Below the pieces are notes generated by a model. That model was given only the letters and a program-made list of their open reading frames with translations, did not search any database and was not told where the DNA came from. The position numbers were made by a program, and so were the translations under genes. A stretch of DNA of 64,000 nt from assembly GCA_963785425.1 (NCBI GenBank), contig CAWAVG010000004.1:1054001-1118000 (forward strand). Reading direction: 5' to 3'. This stretch comes from RYN-133 sp963785425 (GTDB lineage: Bacteria > Actinomycetota > Actinomycetes > Mycobacteriales > Jatrophihabitantaceae). Below are positions 18,028 through 27,290 of this stretch, one piece after another (position 1 is the stretch's first letter; every line of letters starts with the position of its first letter).

Positions 18028-18669
18028 ATGACCGATCCTGCCGACCTGCGCCGCAGCTACGAGCGCGGCGAACTCGACGAGGCGACGATCGCTGCGAGCT
18101 GGCTCGAGCAGTTGCGGTTGTGGTTCGACGCCGCCGTGTCCTTTGCCGGGTCGCCCGAACCCAACGCGATGCAGGTGGCCACGGTCGACGACGCCGGCCG
18201 CCCCTCGCTGCGCACCGTCCTGGCGAAGGGAATCGACGAGCGCGGGGTGACCTTCTACACCAACTACTCCTCGGCCAAGGCCCGCGACCTCGACGCCCGC
18301 CCGTACGCCGCGGCGCAGTTCCTGTGGCTCGCGCACGAGCGGCAGGTGCGGCTGACCGGCCCGGTACGGCGGGTCGCGGCCGACGAGACCGCGGCGTACT
18401 TCCACAGCCGCCCCCGCGGCTCGCAACTCGGTGCGTGGGCGTCACCGCAGTCGCAGGTGGTCGAGTCGCGCAGGGTGCTCGAACGGGCCTACGCCGAGGT
18501 CGAAGCCCGTTTCGGTGACGGCGAGGTGCCGGTGCCCGAGCACTGGGGCGGGTACCTGCTCGCCCCGGATGCGGTCGAGTTCTGGCAGGGTCGTCCGGAC
18601 CGTCTGCACGACCGGCTGCGCTTCCGTCGCCGCGGCGAGGAGTGGACCTTGGAAAGATTGGCGCCGTGA
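18028..18669 (+). CDS. pdxH: Pyridoxamine 5'-phosphate oxidase
   Basis: 213 residues from ATG 18028; the open frame reads much further upstream on the antisense of citrate synthase and is not coding there. PdxH oxidises pyridoxamine/pyridoxine 5'-phosphate to PLP using FMN. Motifs are the N-terminal MxxLRxSYERGELDE substrate segment, RTVLAKGIDERGVTFYTNYSSAKARDL (FMN site), QVRLTGPV, YFHSRPRGSQLGAWAS and C-terminal WGGY...VEFWQGRPDRLHDRLRF. The domain set is complete and length typical. It precedes the amidohydrolase gene by 18 bp. Confidence 0.95.
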   Translation: MTDPADLRRSYERGELDEATIAASWLEQLRLWFDAAVSFAGSPEPNAMQVATVDDAGRPSLRTVLAKGIDERGVTFYTNYSSAKARDLDARPYAAAQFLWLAHERQVRLTGPVRRVAADETAAYFHSRPRGSQLGAWASPQSQVVESRRVLERAYAEVEARFGDGEVPVPEHWGGYLLAPDAVEFWQGRPDRLHDRLRFRRRGEEWTLERLAP

Positions 18670-18687
18670 ACTACCCGAAGGCTGTCC

Positions 18688-19833
18688 ATGAGTGAGCTCA
18701 CCGTCGACGATGTGATCGAGCTCCGGCGTGAGTTGCACGCACATCCCGAACTGGCCTACGCCGAGAAGCGGACGACGCAGCTGATCGTCGACACGCTCGA
18801 GACGATCGGGCTGGATGCGCAGGTGCTGCCCGCCGGCACCGGCGCGACGTGCGACATCGGGACGGGTGACGGGCCGCTGATCGCGCTGCGCGCCGACATC
18901 GACGCCCTGCCGATCGCCGACCAGAAGCACGTGCCGTACCGCTCGACCGTCGAGGGCTGCTGCCACGGCTGCGGGCACGACGCGCACACGGCGATCCTGC
19001 TCGGCGCCGCGGCTGAACTGGCGACGCGCGCGCTGCCCGGCCGGGTGCGCCTGCTCTTCCAGCCTGCCGAGGAGTCCGTTCCCGGCGGCGCGGTGTCGGC
19101 GATCTCGGCGGATGTGCTCGACGGCGTCGAGCAGATCTTCGCGCTGCACTGCGACCCGCGGATCGCCACGGGTTCGGTCGGGCTGCGCGTCGGGCCGATC
19201 ACAGCTGCCTGCGACCAGGTCGACGTCGCCTTCTCGGGTCCGGGCGGGCACACCGCCCGTCCGCATCTGACGGCCGATCTCGTGTACGCCCTCGGGCTGG
19301 TCGTCACCGAGCTGCCGGGCCTGCTCTCGCGTCGTGTCGACCCGCGTGGCGGCGTCTCGGTGGTGTGGGGCTCGGTCGACGCCGGCCGCGCAGCGAACGC
19401 CATCCCGATGAAGGGCACCCTGCGCGGCACTGTGCGGGTGCTCGAGCGCGACGCGTGGGAGCACGTCGAGCCGCTGGTCGGTGAACTGGTCGCCCAGATC
19501 GTCGCGCCGACCGGTGTCATGGCCGAGGTCGCGTACGGCCGTGGCGTGCCGCCGGTCGTCAACGACGCGGGGGCCGTCGACGTGCAGCGCCGGGCGGTGC
19601 TCGCGGCACTCGGGCCCGACGCGCTGGTCGACACCGAGCAGAGCATGGGCGGCGAGGACTTCGCGTGGTACCTCGAGCAGACCCCGGGCGCACTCGCCCG
19701 GCTCGGCGTCCACAATCCCGGCAGTCCCGCGTTCGACCTGCACCAGGGCACCTTCGACATCGACGAGAAGGCCCTCGACGTCGGCGTGCGGTACACCGTC
19801 GCCCTCGTCGAGCAGGCGTTGACGCGGGTCTAG
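18688..19833 (+). CDS. M20-family amidohydrolase (HipO/AmhX-like)
   Basis: 381 residues. A zinc-dependent aminoacylase/hippurate-hydrolase type enzyme: LRRELHAHPEL at the N-terminus, metal-binding CHGCGHDAHTAILLG near residues 91-105, PAEE near 127, a dimerisation domain with GGHTARPH, then SMGGEDFAWYL and a C-terminal DLHQGTFDIDEKAL carrying the last His ligand. It is predicted cytoplasmic, cleaving N-acyl amino acids or similar amides; the substrate is open. It probably shares a transcript with pdxH. It is convergent with the cyclotransferase gene, 4 bp away. Confidence 0.88.
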   Translation: MSELTVDDVIELRRELHAHPELAYAEKRTTQLIVDTLETIGLDAQVLPAGTGATCDIGTGDGPLIALRADIDALPIADQKHVPYRSTVEGCCHGCGHDAHTAILLGAAAELATRALPGRVRLLFQPAEESVPGGAVSAISADVLDGVEQIFALHCDPRIATGSVGLRVGPITAACDQVDVAFSGPGGHTARPHLTADLVYALGLVVTELPGLLSRRVDPRGGVSVVWGSVDAGRAANAIPMKGTLRGTVRVLERDAWEHVEPLVGELVAQIVAPTGVMAEVAYGRGVPPVVNDAGAVDVQRRAVLAALGPDALVDTEQSMGGEDFAWYLEQTPGALARLGVHNPGSPAFDLHQGTFDIDEKALDVGVRYTVALVEQALTRV

Positions 19834-19837
19834 CTGG

Positions 19838-20302
19838 TTACACGCCGAGCGAGCGGCACGGCCGGTTGCGCAGGTCCTCGACGTACTCGTCCGGGGCGCC
19901 GGCGGCCTGCGCGGCCTCGGCGATCATCCCGAGGTAGCGCGCCGAGGGCAGCCCGCCCTCGTATGCGTCCAGGATGTACACCCACGCCAGCACGTCGCCG
20001 TCCAACGTCGACACCCGCAGCTTGATCGTGTTGTAGAGGCCCTCGGCCACGCCTTCCCAGTAGTCGAGCTTCGCGTGGTCCTGGGGCGAGACGTCGTAGA
20101 GAGCGACGAAGACCTGGCTCCCGGGGTCCGGCACGACCATCGCGAGCGCGCCGTCCCAACCGAGGTCCTCGCCGCCGAACGTCAGCCGCCAGCCGTTGAG
20201 CCAGCCGGTGCCGGCCGCCGGCGAATGGGGACAGCGCCCCAGCATCTGCTCCGGGTCCATGTTCGACCCGTACGCCGCGTAGAGCCCGCCTGTCGTGGAC
20301 AT
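19838..20302 (-). CDS. Gamma-glutamylcyclotransferase-like protein
   Basis: 154 residues with the GGCT fold markers: YAAYGSNMDPEQM at residues 8-20 (substrate loop) and KLDYWEGV near 78-85, whose Glu matches the catalytic acid. The C-terminal segment YIxxIxxAAxxAG...LR is typical. The family releases 5-oxoproline from gamma-glutamyl amino acids or amines. No partner genes indicate the substrate. It is divergent from lpdA. Confidence 0.8.
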   Translation of the reverse strand: MSTTGGLYAAYGSNMDPEQMLGRCPHSPAAGTGWLNGWRLTFGGEDLGWDGALAMVVPDPGSQVFVALYDVSPQDHAKLDYWEGVAEGLYNTIKLRVSTLDGDVLAWVYILDAYEGGLPSARYLGMIAEAAQAAGAPDEYVEDLRNRPCRSLGV

Positions 20303-20363
20303 CGACGGCAGACTACCGAGGTAGCGGTGCCGGCGGGACGGGGCGAACCTGGAAAATGGTCAC

Positions 20364-21752
20364 GTGACGCGCATTGTGATCGTCGGCGGCGGCCCGGCCG
20401 GCTACGAGTCGGCGCTGGTCGCCGCGCAGCTCGGGGCGACGGTGACGGTCATCGACCGGGACGGGATCGGTGGCTCGTGCGTGCTCACCGACTGCGTGCC
20501 GAGCAAGACCTTGATCGCCACGAGTGACCGGGTGACGGCCTTTCGCGATGCGCCCCGCGTCGGCGTCGGGACGGTGGCCGGTGACGTCGCGGTCGATGTC
20601 GGCTCGGTCAACGCGCGCATCAAGGCCCTGGCGCAGCAGCAGTCCGACGACATCGCGCGGCGTCTCGTCCACGAGGGCGTGACGGTGCTCGCCGGCGCTG
20701 GGCGCTTCGCCGCCGACCAACCCGCCCGCGCCCACCGCGTCGAGGTGCTCGACCCGGCGGAACGCGTGACGGACACCGTCGAGGCCGACATCGTGCTGCT
20801 CGCGACCGGGGGTACGCCGCGCGTGCTCGAGACCGCGGAGCCCGACGGCGAGCGCATCCTGTCGTGGCGCGAGCTCTACGACCTCGAGGCGCTTCCCGAG
20901 CACCTGGTCGTCGTCGGGTCGGGGGTCACCGGTGCGGAGTTCGCGAGCGGCTACTGCGAGCTCGGCGTGCCGGTGACGCTGGTGTCCTCGCGCGATCGCG
21001 TGCTTCCCGGCGAGGACGCCGACGCCGCGGAGGTGATCGAGCAGGTCTTCACCAGCCGCGGCGGCACCCTCGTCAAGCGCGCCCGGGCCTCAGCGGTCAA
21101 GCGCGTCGGCGGCGGGGTGGTCGTCGAGTTGCAGGACGGGCGAACCGTGCAGGGATCGCACGCGCTGATGTGCGTGGGCTCCGTGCCCAACTCGTTCGGG
21201 CTCGGGCTCGAGCGCGTCGGCATCGAGTTGGACGAGCGCGGCTACATCCCCGTCGACCGCGTCTCGCGCACCGTCGTCCCGTCGATCTATGCCGCCGGCG
21301 ACTGCACGGGTGTGCTGCTGCTGGCATCGGTGGCCGGCATGCAGGGACGCATCGCGATGTGGCACGCGCTGGGCGAGGCGGTCACGCCGCTGCGGCTGAA
21401 GACGGTCGCCGCCAACGTGTTCACGCACCCCGAGATCGCGACGGTCGGGTTGACCGCGGGGCAGGTGCCGGGACGTACTGTGACGCTGCCGCTCTCGACC
21501 AACGCGCGGGCCAAGATGCAGGGGCGGCGCGAGGGATTCGTGAAGCTCTTCTGCCGGCCCGCGACCGGCGTAGTGATCGGCGGCGTGGTCGTGTCGGCCG
21601 ACGCGTCCGAGCTGATCTTCCCGATCACGCTCGCGGTGCAGCGCGGACTGACCGTGGCCGAACTCGCCGGAACAATCGGCGTATACCCGTCGTTGTCGGG
21701 ATCGGTGGCCGAGGCCGCCCGGCGACTGATGCTCCACGACGATTTGGACTGA
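20364..21752 (+). CDS. lpdA: LpdA-type NAD(P)H-dependent flavin disulfide-reductase-family enzyme
   Basis: 462 residues from GTG 20364. N-terminal FAD-binding GGGPAGYESALVAAQLGA is followed by the active-site-like GGSCVLTDCVPSKTLI, which keeps both Cys (C-x4-C). A second GxGxxG (VVGSGVTGAEFASG) binds NAD(P)H, and YAAGDCTG binds FAD. The C-terminal dimer interface reads GVYPSLSGSVAEAARRLM, with Tyr where lipoamide dehydrogenases have the catalytic His of HAHPTLSE. That combination matches mycobacterial LpdA (Rv3303c), a quinone reductase, rather than true E3. The next gene follows by 4 bp. Confidence 0.85.
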   Translation: MTRIVIVGGGPAGYESALVAAQLGATVTVIDRDGIGGSCVLTDCVPSKTLIATSDRVTAFRDAPRVGVGTVAGDVAVDVGSVNARIKALAQQQSDDIARRLVHEGVTVLAGAGRFAADQPARAHRVEVLDPAERVTDTVEADIVLLATGGTPRVLETAEPDGERILSWRELYDLEALPEHLVVVGSGVTGAEFASGYCELGVPVTLVSSRDRVLPGEDADAAEVIEQVFTSRGGTLVKRARASAVKRVGGGVVVELQDGRTVQGSHALMCVGSVPNSFGLGLERVGIELDERGYIPVDRVSRTVVPSIYAAGDCTGVLLLASVAGMQGRIAMWHALGEAVTPLRLKTVAANVFTHPEIATVGLTAGQVPGRTVTLPLSTNARAKMQGRREGFVKLFCRPATGVVIGGVVVSADASELIFPITLAVQRGLTVAELAGTIGVYPSLSGSVAEAARRLMLHDDLD

Positions 21753-21756
21753 CACG

Positions 21757-22119
21757 ATGGCCAACCACGGCGACTTCTCCCTCGAGGCGCGCGAGCGCGC
21801 GCACCGCACGATCCTGGTCGCGGACGTGTTCGCCGACAATGCCGAGATCATCGTCGCCGAACTGCCGCACGTGGCCGACGACGCCGTGCTGGTCGCGGTG
21901 GTCGACGGCGCTCATCACTTCAGCGGCACCCACCACGTCGAGCGGGCCAACCTCGTCGAACGTGTCCCCCAGCTCGAGGACGGCGGCGGCTGGGCGATGG
22001 TGTTCTCACCCGGAGTGAGCGCGGCGGACATCCGCAGGCGCACCGACGAGATGGCCTCGATCGCCCAGCAGCGCGCGGCGGCCATCGACCGCATCATCGC
22101 CAAGAGAGCCGGCAAATGA
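21757..22119 (+). CDS. Conserved-looking hypothetical protein, 120 aa
   Basis: Starts 4 bp after lpdA, so co-translated with it. It has strong third-position GC and no stop-prone segments, supporting real coding. The protein is soluble, with alternating strands (TILVADVFADNAEIIVAELPH, then DDAVLVAVVDGAHHF) and a C-terminal amphipathic helix ending in basic residues. The short His cluster HHFSGTHHVER could bind metal, but this is speculation. I do not recognise the family. Confidence 0.6.
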   Translation: MANHGDFSLEARERAHRTILVADVFADNAEIIVAELPHVADDAVLVAVVDGAHHFSGTHHVERANLVERVPQLEDGGGWAMVFSPGVSAADIRRRTDEMASIAQQRAAAIDRIIAKRAGK

Positions 22120-22121
22120 CT

Positions 22122-22191
22122 CGCGAGTGGTCACTTATGGCTCGAGTGGTCACCAATAACTGACCACTCAGGGGATAGCTGACCACTCGCG
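22122..22191. repeat. Compound inverted-repeat element (GAGTGGTCA family), copy 1
   Basis: Two direct copies of GAGTGGTCA (22125-22133, 22144-22152) are followed by two inverted copies TGACCACTC (22161-22169, 22180-22188). The inner pair folds around CCAATAAC; the outer pair extends to a 12-bp stem with CGC. The element fills the gap between convergent genes (22119 + and 22198 -). A second copy is at 62878-62951, with nearly the same inner loop (CCAATAGC). It probably acts as a two-way terminator and is a dispersed family. Confidence 0.85.
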
Positions 22192-22197
22192 GTGGTC

Positions 22198-23949
22198 TTA
22201 ATCTTTTATTTCGCAGATGACCATGCCGGACGTGACGACGGCGCCCACCTCGGCGGACAGGCCGCTGATCGTGCCGGCCTTGTGCGCCGTGAGCGGCTGC
22301 TCCATCTTCATCGCCTCGAGCACGACGATCGTCGCCCCCTGCTCGACGGTGTCGCCGTCGGACACCGCGACCTTGACGATCGTGCCCTGCATCGGAGCGG
22401 TCAACGAGTCACCGGACGCGGCGGCGCCGGACTTCTTGGCCGCCGACCGCTTCGGTGCTGCTTTCTTCGCGCCCGCGCCGCCACCACCGCCGCCGAATCC
22501 AGCGGGCAGCGACACCTCGAGGCGTTTGCCGGCGACCTCGACGACGATCGTCTCGCGCGGGCCGGCGTCCTCCTCGGCCTCGGCGGCCGCACCGTAGGGC
22601 TCGATCCGGTTGTCGAACTCCGTCTCGATCCACCGGGTGAAGATGCTGAACGGCTCGGAGGTGAACGCCTCGTCACGCACCACCGCGCGGTGGAACGGCA
22701 GGGCCGTCGCCATGCCCTCGACGACGTACTCGTCCAGTGCCCGGCGGGCTCGCTCGAGCGCTTCCTGACGCGTCTCGCCTGTGACGATCAACTTGGCGAG
22801 CAGCGAGTCGAACGCTCCGCCGATCACCGACCGTCCCTCGATGCCGGAGTCGACGCGCACGCCCGGACCGGCCGGCTCGCGGTATTCGGTGACCGTGCCC
22901 GGTGCGGGCAGGAAGTTGCGTCCCGGGTCCTCGCCGTTGATGCGGAACTCGAACGCGTGCCCGCGCGGGGTCGGGTCCTCGTCGAAGCGCAGCTTCTCGC
23001 CCTCGGCGATGCGGAACTGCTCGCGGACGAGGTCGATGCCGCTGGTCTGCTCGGTGACCGGGTGTTCGACCTGCAACCGGGTGTTGACCTCGAGGAAGCT
23101 GATCACGCCGTCGTTGCCGACGAGGTACTCGACGGTGCCGGCGCCGTGGTAGTCGGCCTCACGGCAGATCGCCTTCGCCGACGCGTGGATGGTGGCGCGC
23201 TGCTCGTCCGTCAGGAACGGCGCCGGCGCCTCTTCGACAAGCTTCTGGTTGCGCCGCTGCAGCGAGCAGTCGCGGGTGCCGACGACGATCACGTTGCCGT
23301 GCTGGTCGGCGAGCACCTGCGCCTCGACGTGGCGGGACTTGTCGAGGTAGCGCTCGACGAAGCACTCGCCGCGCCCGAAGGCTGATGTCGCCTCGCGCAC
23401 CGCACTCTCGTAGAGGTCGGCGACCTCGCCCATCTCGCGCGCAATCTTCATGCCGCGACCGCCACCGCCGTACACGGCCTTGATCGCGATAGGCAGGCCG
23501 TGCTCCTCGGCGAAGGCGACGACCTCGTCGGCGTCCTTGACCGGATCCTTGGTGCCCGCGACCAGCGGTGCGCCGGCGCGCTCGGCGATGTGCCGCGCGA
23601 CTGCCTTGTCGCCGAGGTCGGCGATCGACTTCGGTGACGGGCCGATCCAGGTCAGCCCCGCGTCGACGACGGACTGGGCGAAGTCGGCGTTCTCGGACAG
23701 GAACCCGTAGCCGGGATGCACCGCGTCGGCGCCCGACTTCCTGCACGCGTCGATGACCTTGGCGATGTCGAGGTACGAGTCGGCCGGCGTCGTGCCGCCG
23801 AGTGCGAAGGCCTCGTCGGCCATGCGTACGTGCAGGGCATCGCGGTCCGGATCGGCGTAGATCGCCACCGATGTGTAGCCCGCGTCGCGACAGGCCCGGA
23901 TCACCCGGACGGCGATCTCGCCGCGGTTCGCGATCAGCACCTTCTGCAC
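22198..23949 (-). CDS. Acyl-CoA carboxylase alpha subunit (biotin carboxylase + BCCP)
   Basis: 583 residues from GTG 23949 with GGAGG 6 nt upstream. Biotin carboxylase comes first: KVLIANRGEIAVRVIRACRD, ATP-grasp glycine loop YGGGGRGMK near residue 169, and EVNTRLQVEHPVTE near 290. A linker rich in Gly/Ala/Lys (about 490-515) leads to the BCCP domain with the biotinylation motif EAMKMEQP near 547. It carboxylates biotin for acyl-CoA carboxylases; either beta subunit in this window (25760 or 36211) may partner it. It ends against the repeat element at 22122. Confidence 0.93.
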   Translation of the reverse strand: MQKVLIANRGEIAVRVIRACRDAGYTSVAIYADPDRDALHVRMADEAFALGGTTPADSYLDIAKVIDACRKSGADAVHPGYGFLSENADFAQSVVDAGLTWIGPSPKSIADLGDKAVARHIAERAGAPLVAGTKDPVKDADEVVAFAEEHGLPIAIKAVYGGGGRGMKIAREMGEVADLYESAVREATSAFGRGECFVERYLDKSRHVEAQVLADQHGNVIVVGTRDCSLQRRNQKLVEEAPAPFLTDEQRATIHASAKAICREADYHGAGTVEYLVGNDGVISFLEVNTRLQVEHPVTEQTSGIDLVREQFRIAEGEKLRFDEDPTPRGHAFEFRINGEDPGRNFLPAPGTVTEYREPAGPGVRVDSGIEGRSVIGGAFDSLLAKLIVTGETRQEALERARRALDEYVVEGMATALPFHRAVVRDEAFTSEPFSIFTRWIETEFDNRIEPYGAAAEAEEDAGPRETIVVEVAGKRLEVSLPAGFGGGGGGAGAKKAAPKRSAAKKSGAAASGDSLTAPMQGTIVKVAVSDGDTVEQGATIVVLEAMKMEQPLTAHKAGTISGLSAEVGAVVTSGMVICEIKD

Positions 23950-24016
23950 GTTCAACCTCCGAGTCGTGGTCCGATCGCAGGCTACCCGGCTGTCGCGATC
24001 GTGCAGGTCCGTGTGG

Positions 24017-24415
24017 TCAGCGCAACTCGACCAGCCGCGCGCGGCACTGCTCGGCCACATCGGCGACCTCGCTGAGGGTGCGGCGGATGTCGGCCTGCCG
24101 CGCGCGCAGGTCTGCGGCGATCTCGTCCAGCCTGCCCAGCAGCAGCTCGAGCTGACGCCGTTCGGACGACGCGGCACCGTCGTACATGTCGACGATCTCG
24201 CGGCACTCGGCCACGGTCATGCCGAAGCGACGCCCGCGCAGGATCAGCCGCAGCCGGGCGCGGTCGCGCTGGCTGTAAACCCTGCTGGTGCCGTCGCGAC
24301 CGGGGCTGACCAGGCCCTCGGCCTCGTAGAAGCGCAGGGTGCGGGTTGTGACGCCCAGCTCGTCGGCGAGCTCGCGGACGGTGAAGGTCCGCGCCTCTTC
24401 CGTCCTGGTCGCCAT
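24017..24415 (-). CDS. MerR-family regulator, LiuR-like
   Basis: 132 residues from ATG 24415. N-terminal winged helix: FTVRELADELGVTTRTLRFYEAEGLVSPGRDGTSRVYSQRD..., followed by LRLILRGRRFGMTVAECREIVDMYDG and a C-terminal coiled-coil dimerisation helix. The LILRGxRxGxxxAExREIxDxYD block is characteristic of LiuR-type MerR regulators that control branched-chain amino acid and acyl-CoA catabolism. It lies divergently between the biotin carboxylase and an acyl-CoA dehydrogenase, and a palindrome fitting its operator lies in the 58-bp divergent gap. No Cys metal site is seen. Confidence 0.82.
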   Translation of the reverse strand: MATRTEEARTFTVRELADELGVTTRTLRFYEAEGLVSPGRDGTSRVYSQRDRARLRLILRGRRFGMTVAECREIVDMYDGAASSERRQLELLLGRLDEIAADLRARQADIRRTLSEVADVAEQCRARLVELR

Positions 24416-24429
24416 CCGACTAGCATTGC

Positions 24430-24452
24430 TTGACGTTGACGTAAACGTCAAC
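24430..24452. promoter_or_regulatory. Palindromic operator between MerR and acyl-CoA dehydrogenase genes
   Basis: Two nested palindromes: TTGACGTT-6 nt-AACGTCAA (24430-24451) and GTTGACGT-AA-ACGTCAAC (24435-24452). The ACGTnnACGT-type core resembles sites described for LiuR regulators. It includes possible -35 hexamers (TTGACG) for the plus-strand operon, 22 bp before its start codon. Confidence 0.65.
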
Positions 24453-24473
24453 CATCGATACGGAGAGGCGGAG

Positions 24474-25620
24474 ATGTTCGAGCTCTCACAGGAACACGAG
24501 TCCTTCCGCAAGGTCGTCCGCGACTTCGCCGAGAAGGAGATCGCGCCGCACGTCGCGCACTGGGACCGCGAGCACCACTTCCCCGTCGACGTCGTGCGCG
24601 CCATGGGCGACCTCGGCCTGTTCGGGCTCGTCGTGCCGGAGCAGTACGGCGGGTCGGGCGCCGACTTCACCACGCTGTGTGTCGCGATCGAGGAGCTCGG
24701 CCGGGTCGACCAGTCCATCGGCATCACGCTCGAGGCAGGTGTCGGCCTCGGCATCAACCCGATCCTGACCTACGGCACGGACGAGCAGAAGCAGCAGTGG
24801 CTGCCCGACCTCGTCGCAGGACGCGCGCTGGCGGGCTTCGGGCTGACCGAGCCCGAGGCCGGCTCGGACGCCGGCGCCACCAAGACCCGTGCCGTCGCTC
24901 GACAACGGCGACTGGGTGCTCAACGGCGCCAAGGCGTTCATCACGAACTCGGGCACCGAGATCACGTCCGTGGTGACGGTGACCGCCAAGACCGGCGACG
25001 CTGAGATCTCGACGATCATGGTGCCGGCCGGCACGCCGGGGTTCACCGTCGAGCCGGCCTACGAGAAGCTCGGCTGGCGCATCAGCGACACCCACGGGCT
25101 CACCTTCGACGACTGCCGGGTACCCGAGGAGAACCTGCTCGGCACGCGCGGGCAAGGCTTCAAGCAGTTCCTCGCCGTGCTGGACGACGGCCGCATCGCG
25201 ATCTCTGCCCTCGCGGTCGGACTCGCGCAGGCCTGCCTCGATCACTCCGTCCGTTATGCCAACGAGCGCACGACCTTCGGCGCACCCATCGGGTCGAAGC
25301 AGGGCATCGCGTTCCAGCTCGCCGACCTGGCCGTATCCGTCGAGGCGGCCCGACTGCTCACCTACAAGGCGGCCGCGCTCAAGGACGCCGGACGCTCGTC
25401 CAAAGAGGTCAAGCAGGCCGCGGCGATCGCCAAGCTGTACTCGACCGAGGCGGCGGTGACCGCCACCCGCACCGCGACGCAGGTCTTCGGCGGCAACGGC
25501 TTCATGGAGGAGTTCCCCGTCGCCCGGTTCTACCGCGACGCCAAGATCCTCGAGATCGGCGAGGGGACGAGCGAGGTGCAGCGCATGCTCATCGCCCGCG
25601 GCCTCGGACTCCCGATTTGA
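24474..25620 (+). CDS. Acyl-CoA dehydrogenase, one frameshift
   Basis: About 381 residues once a single extra base near 24888 is ignored: GATKTRA must continue as SLDNGDWVLNGAKAF in the next frame. ATG 24474 follows GGAGAGGCGGAG. Domains are complete: N-terminal helical, middle beta (FGLTEPEAGSDAG, ITNSGT), and C-terminal helical (QVFGGNGFMEEFPVARFYRDAKILEIGEGTSEVQRMLIAR). The EGTSE segment provides the catalytic Glu in this branch. It is first in the plus-strand block with carboxylase beta and epsilon genes, controlled by the LiuR-like operator, so a role in branched-chain or short acyl-CoA oxidation is likely. The break is probably sequence error, as both halves are fully conserved. Confidence 0.85.
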
Positions 25621-25643
25621 TCCGCCGAGAGTGTCCCTCGATC

Positions 25644-25669
25644 TCGACCGCTCGCTGCGCTCGGGTCGA
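25644..25669. other. Palindromic spacer between dehydrogenase and carboxylase genes
   Basis: The 139-bp gap 25621-25759 has no gene. It contains TCGACC / GGTCGA arms around GCTCGCTGCGCTCG, a REP-like motif common in high-GC actinobacterial intergenic DNA. It may be an RNA processing or attenuation point inside the operon; only the palindrome is directly seen. Confidence 0.4.
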
Positions 25670-25759
25670 TCTCTCGCGCCACCGCGCGACCTTGTCGCGC
25701 CCGCAAGCTCACTTCGTTCGCGCGGCGGCAGCCTCTTCGCGCGAGCGCTCATCGCGTAG

Positions 25760-27290
25760 GTGGTCCAGTTGAAAGACAAAGAACTGCGTGCGGCGCGCGA
25801 GGCGACGCTGGCGCCGCCGGACAAGGCGGCGGCCAAGCTCGCGTCGCAGCACAAGCTGTACGTGCGCGAGCGCATCGATTTGCTCTTCGACGAGGGCAGC
25901 TTCGTCGAGGACGGCCAGCTCGCCAATGCGCTCGCGACCGGGTTGCCTGCGGACGGCGTCGTCACGGGGCAGGGCCTGATCGACGGACGTCCCGCGCTCG
26001 TGGTCGCCAACGACCCGACGGTCAAGGCCGGTTCCTGGGGGGCGCGCACGGTCGAGAAGATCATCCGCGTCACCGAGCGTGCGCTCACCGAAGAGCTGCC
26101 GGTGTTCTATCTGATCGATTCCGCCGGCGCGCGCATCACCGACCAGGTCGCGCTGTTCCCCGGACGCCGGGGTGCGGGACGGATCTTCCACAACCAGGTC
26201 GCGCTGTCGGGCAAGGTGCCGCAGATCTGTTGCCTGTTCGGCCCGTCCGCCGCGGGCGGCGCCTACATCCCGTCGTTCTGCGACATCGTGATCATGGTCG
26301 AGGGCAACGCGTCGATGTATCTCGGCTCGCCCCGCATGGCCGAGATGGTGGTCGGCGAGAAGGTGAGCCTCGAAGAGATGGGCGGCGCGCGCATGCACGC
26401 CAGCGTCTCGGGTTGCGGCGACAACCTCGCTGTCGATGACGCCGACGCGATCGAGCAGGCCAAACTGTTCTTCTCCTACCTGCCGACGTGCTGGCGTGAG
26501 CAGCCGCCGGACGTCGCCGCAGAACCGGCCGAGATCGACCTGACCGACGACTGTGTGCCCGCCGAGGAATCGGTGCCCTTCGACGTCCACGACCTGATCG
26601 ACGGTCTTATCGATGCCGACTCGTTCTTCGAGGTCAAGCCGCTGTTCGCCGCGGAGCTCGTCGTCGGGTTCGGCCGCATCGACGGACGTCCCGGTCGGCA
26701 TCGTGGCGAACAACTCGGCCGTGAAGGGTGGAGTGTTGTTCGTCGACTCCGCCGACAAGGCCGCGCGGTTCATCTGGCTCTGCGATGCGTTCAACGTCCC
26801 GCTGCTCTATCTCGCGGACGTGCCCGGCTTCATGATCGGCAGCGAGGTCGAGCGGCAGGGCATCATCCGGCACGGCGCCAAAATGATCACCGCGGTGGCG
26901 GAGGCGACGGTGCCGCAGGTCTCGATCGTCGTGCGTAAGGCGTACGGCGCCGGCCTGTACGCGATGGACGGGCCGGGGTTCGAGCCGGACGCGTGCATCG
27001 CGCTGCCTACCGCGAAGATCGCCGTCATGGGGCCCCAGGCGGCGGTCAACGCCGTCTACGCGAACAAGATCGAGGCGATCGAAGACGCCGACGAGCGCGC
27101 GAGCTTCGTCGCCGAGCGGCGCGCCGAGTACGAGCAGGATGTGGACCTGTTGCGACTCGCGTCCGACCTCGTCCTCGACGGGGTGATCGAGCCGAGCGAG
27201 CTGCGTGCCGAGCTGATCCGCCGCTATGCAGTGCTCATCGGCAAGCCGCGCGAGCAGACGGCCAAACGCCACGGCGTGCCGCCGACATGA
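25760..27290 (+). CDS. Acyl-CoA carboxylase beta subunit (carboxyltransferase), one frameshift
   Basis: About 509 residues if one surplus base near 26688-26690 (a CCC run) is removed; GRIDGRP then continues as VGIVANNSAVKGGVLF. The N-terminal half has GSWGARTVEKIIR, LIDSAGARITDQ and FGPSAAGGAYIPSFCDIVIM; the C-terminal half has DVPGFMIGSEVERQGIIRHGAKM, RKAYGAGLYAM and AKIAVMGPQAAVNAVY. These build the two oxyanion holes of the crotonase-like carboxyltransferase. It resembles the AccD1/AccD2 (methylcrotonyl-type) branch more than the propionyl branch. The start is uncertain (GTG 25760 or TTG 25769). The stop overlaps the epsilon-subunit start (ATGA). Confidence 0.83.

Noticed and set aside
24017..24757. 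Longer MerR reading frame starting at 24757
   Set aside because: The extension overlaps the divergent acyl-CoA dehydrogenase and operator; the conserved N-terminus starts just after ATG 24415.
25621..25759. Insertion-sequence remnant in the dehydrogenase-carboxylase gap
   Set aside because: No transposase fragment or target duplication; only short REP-like palindromes.
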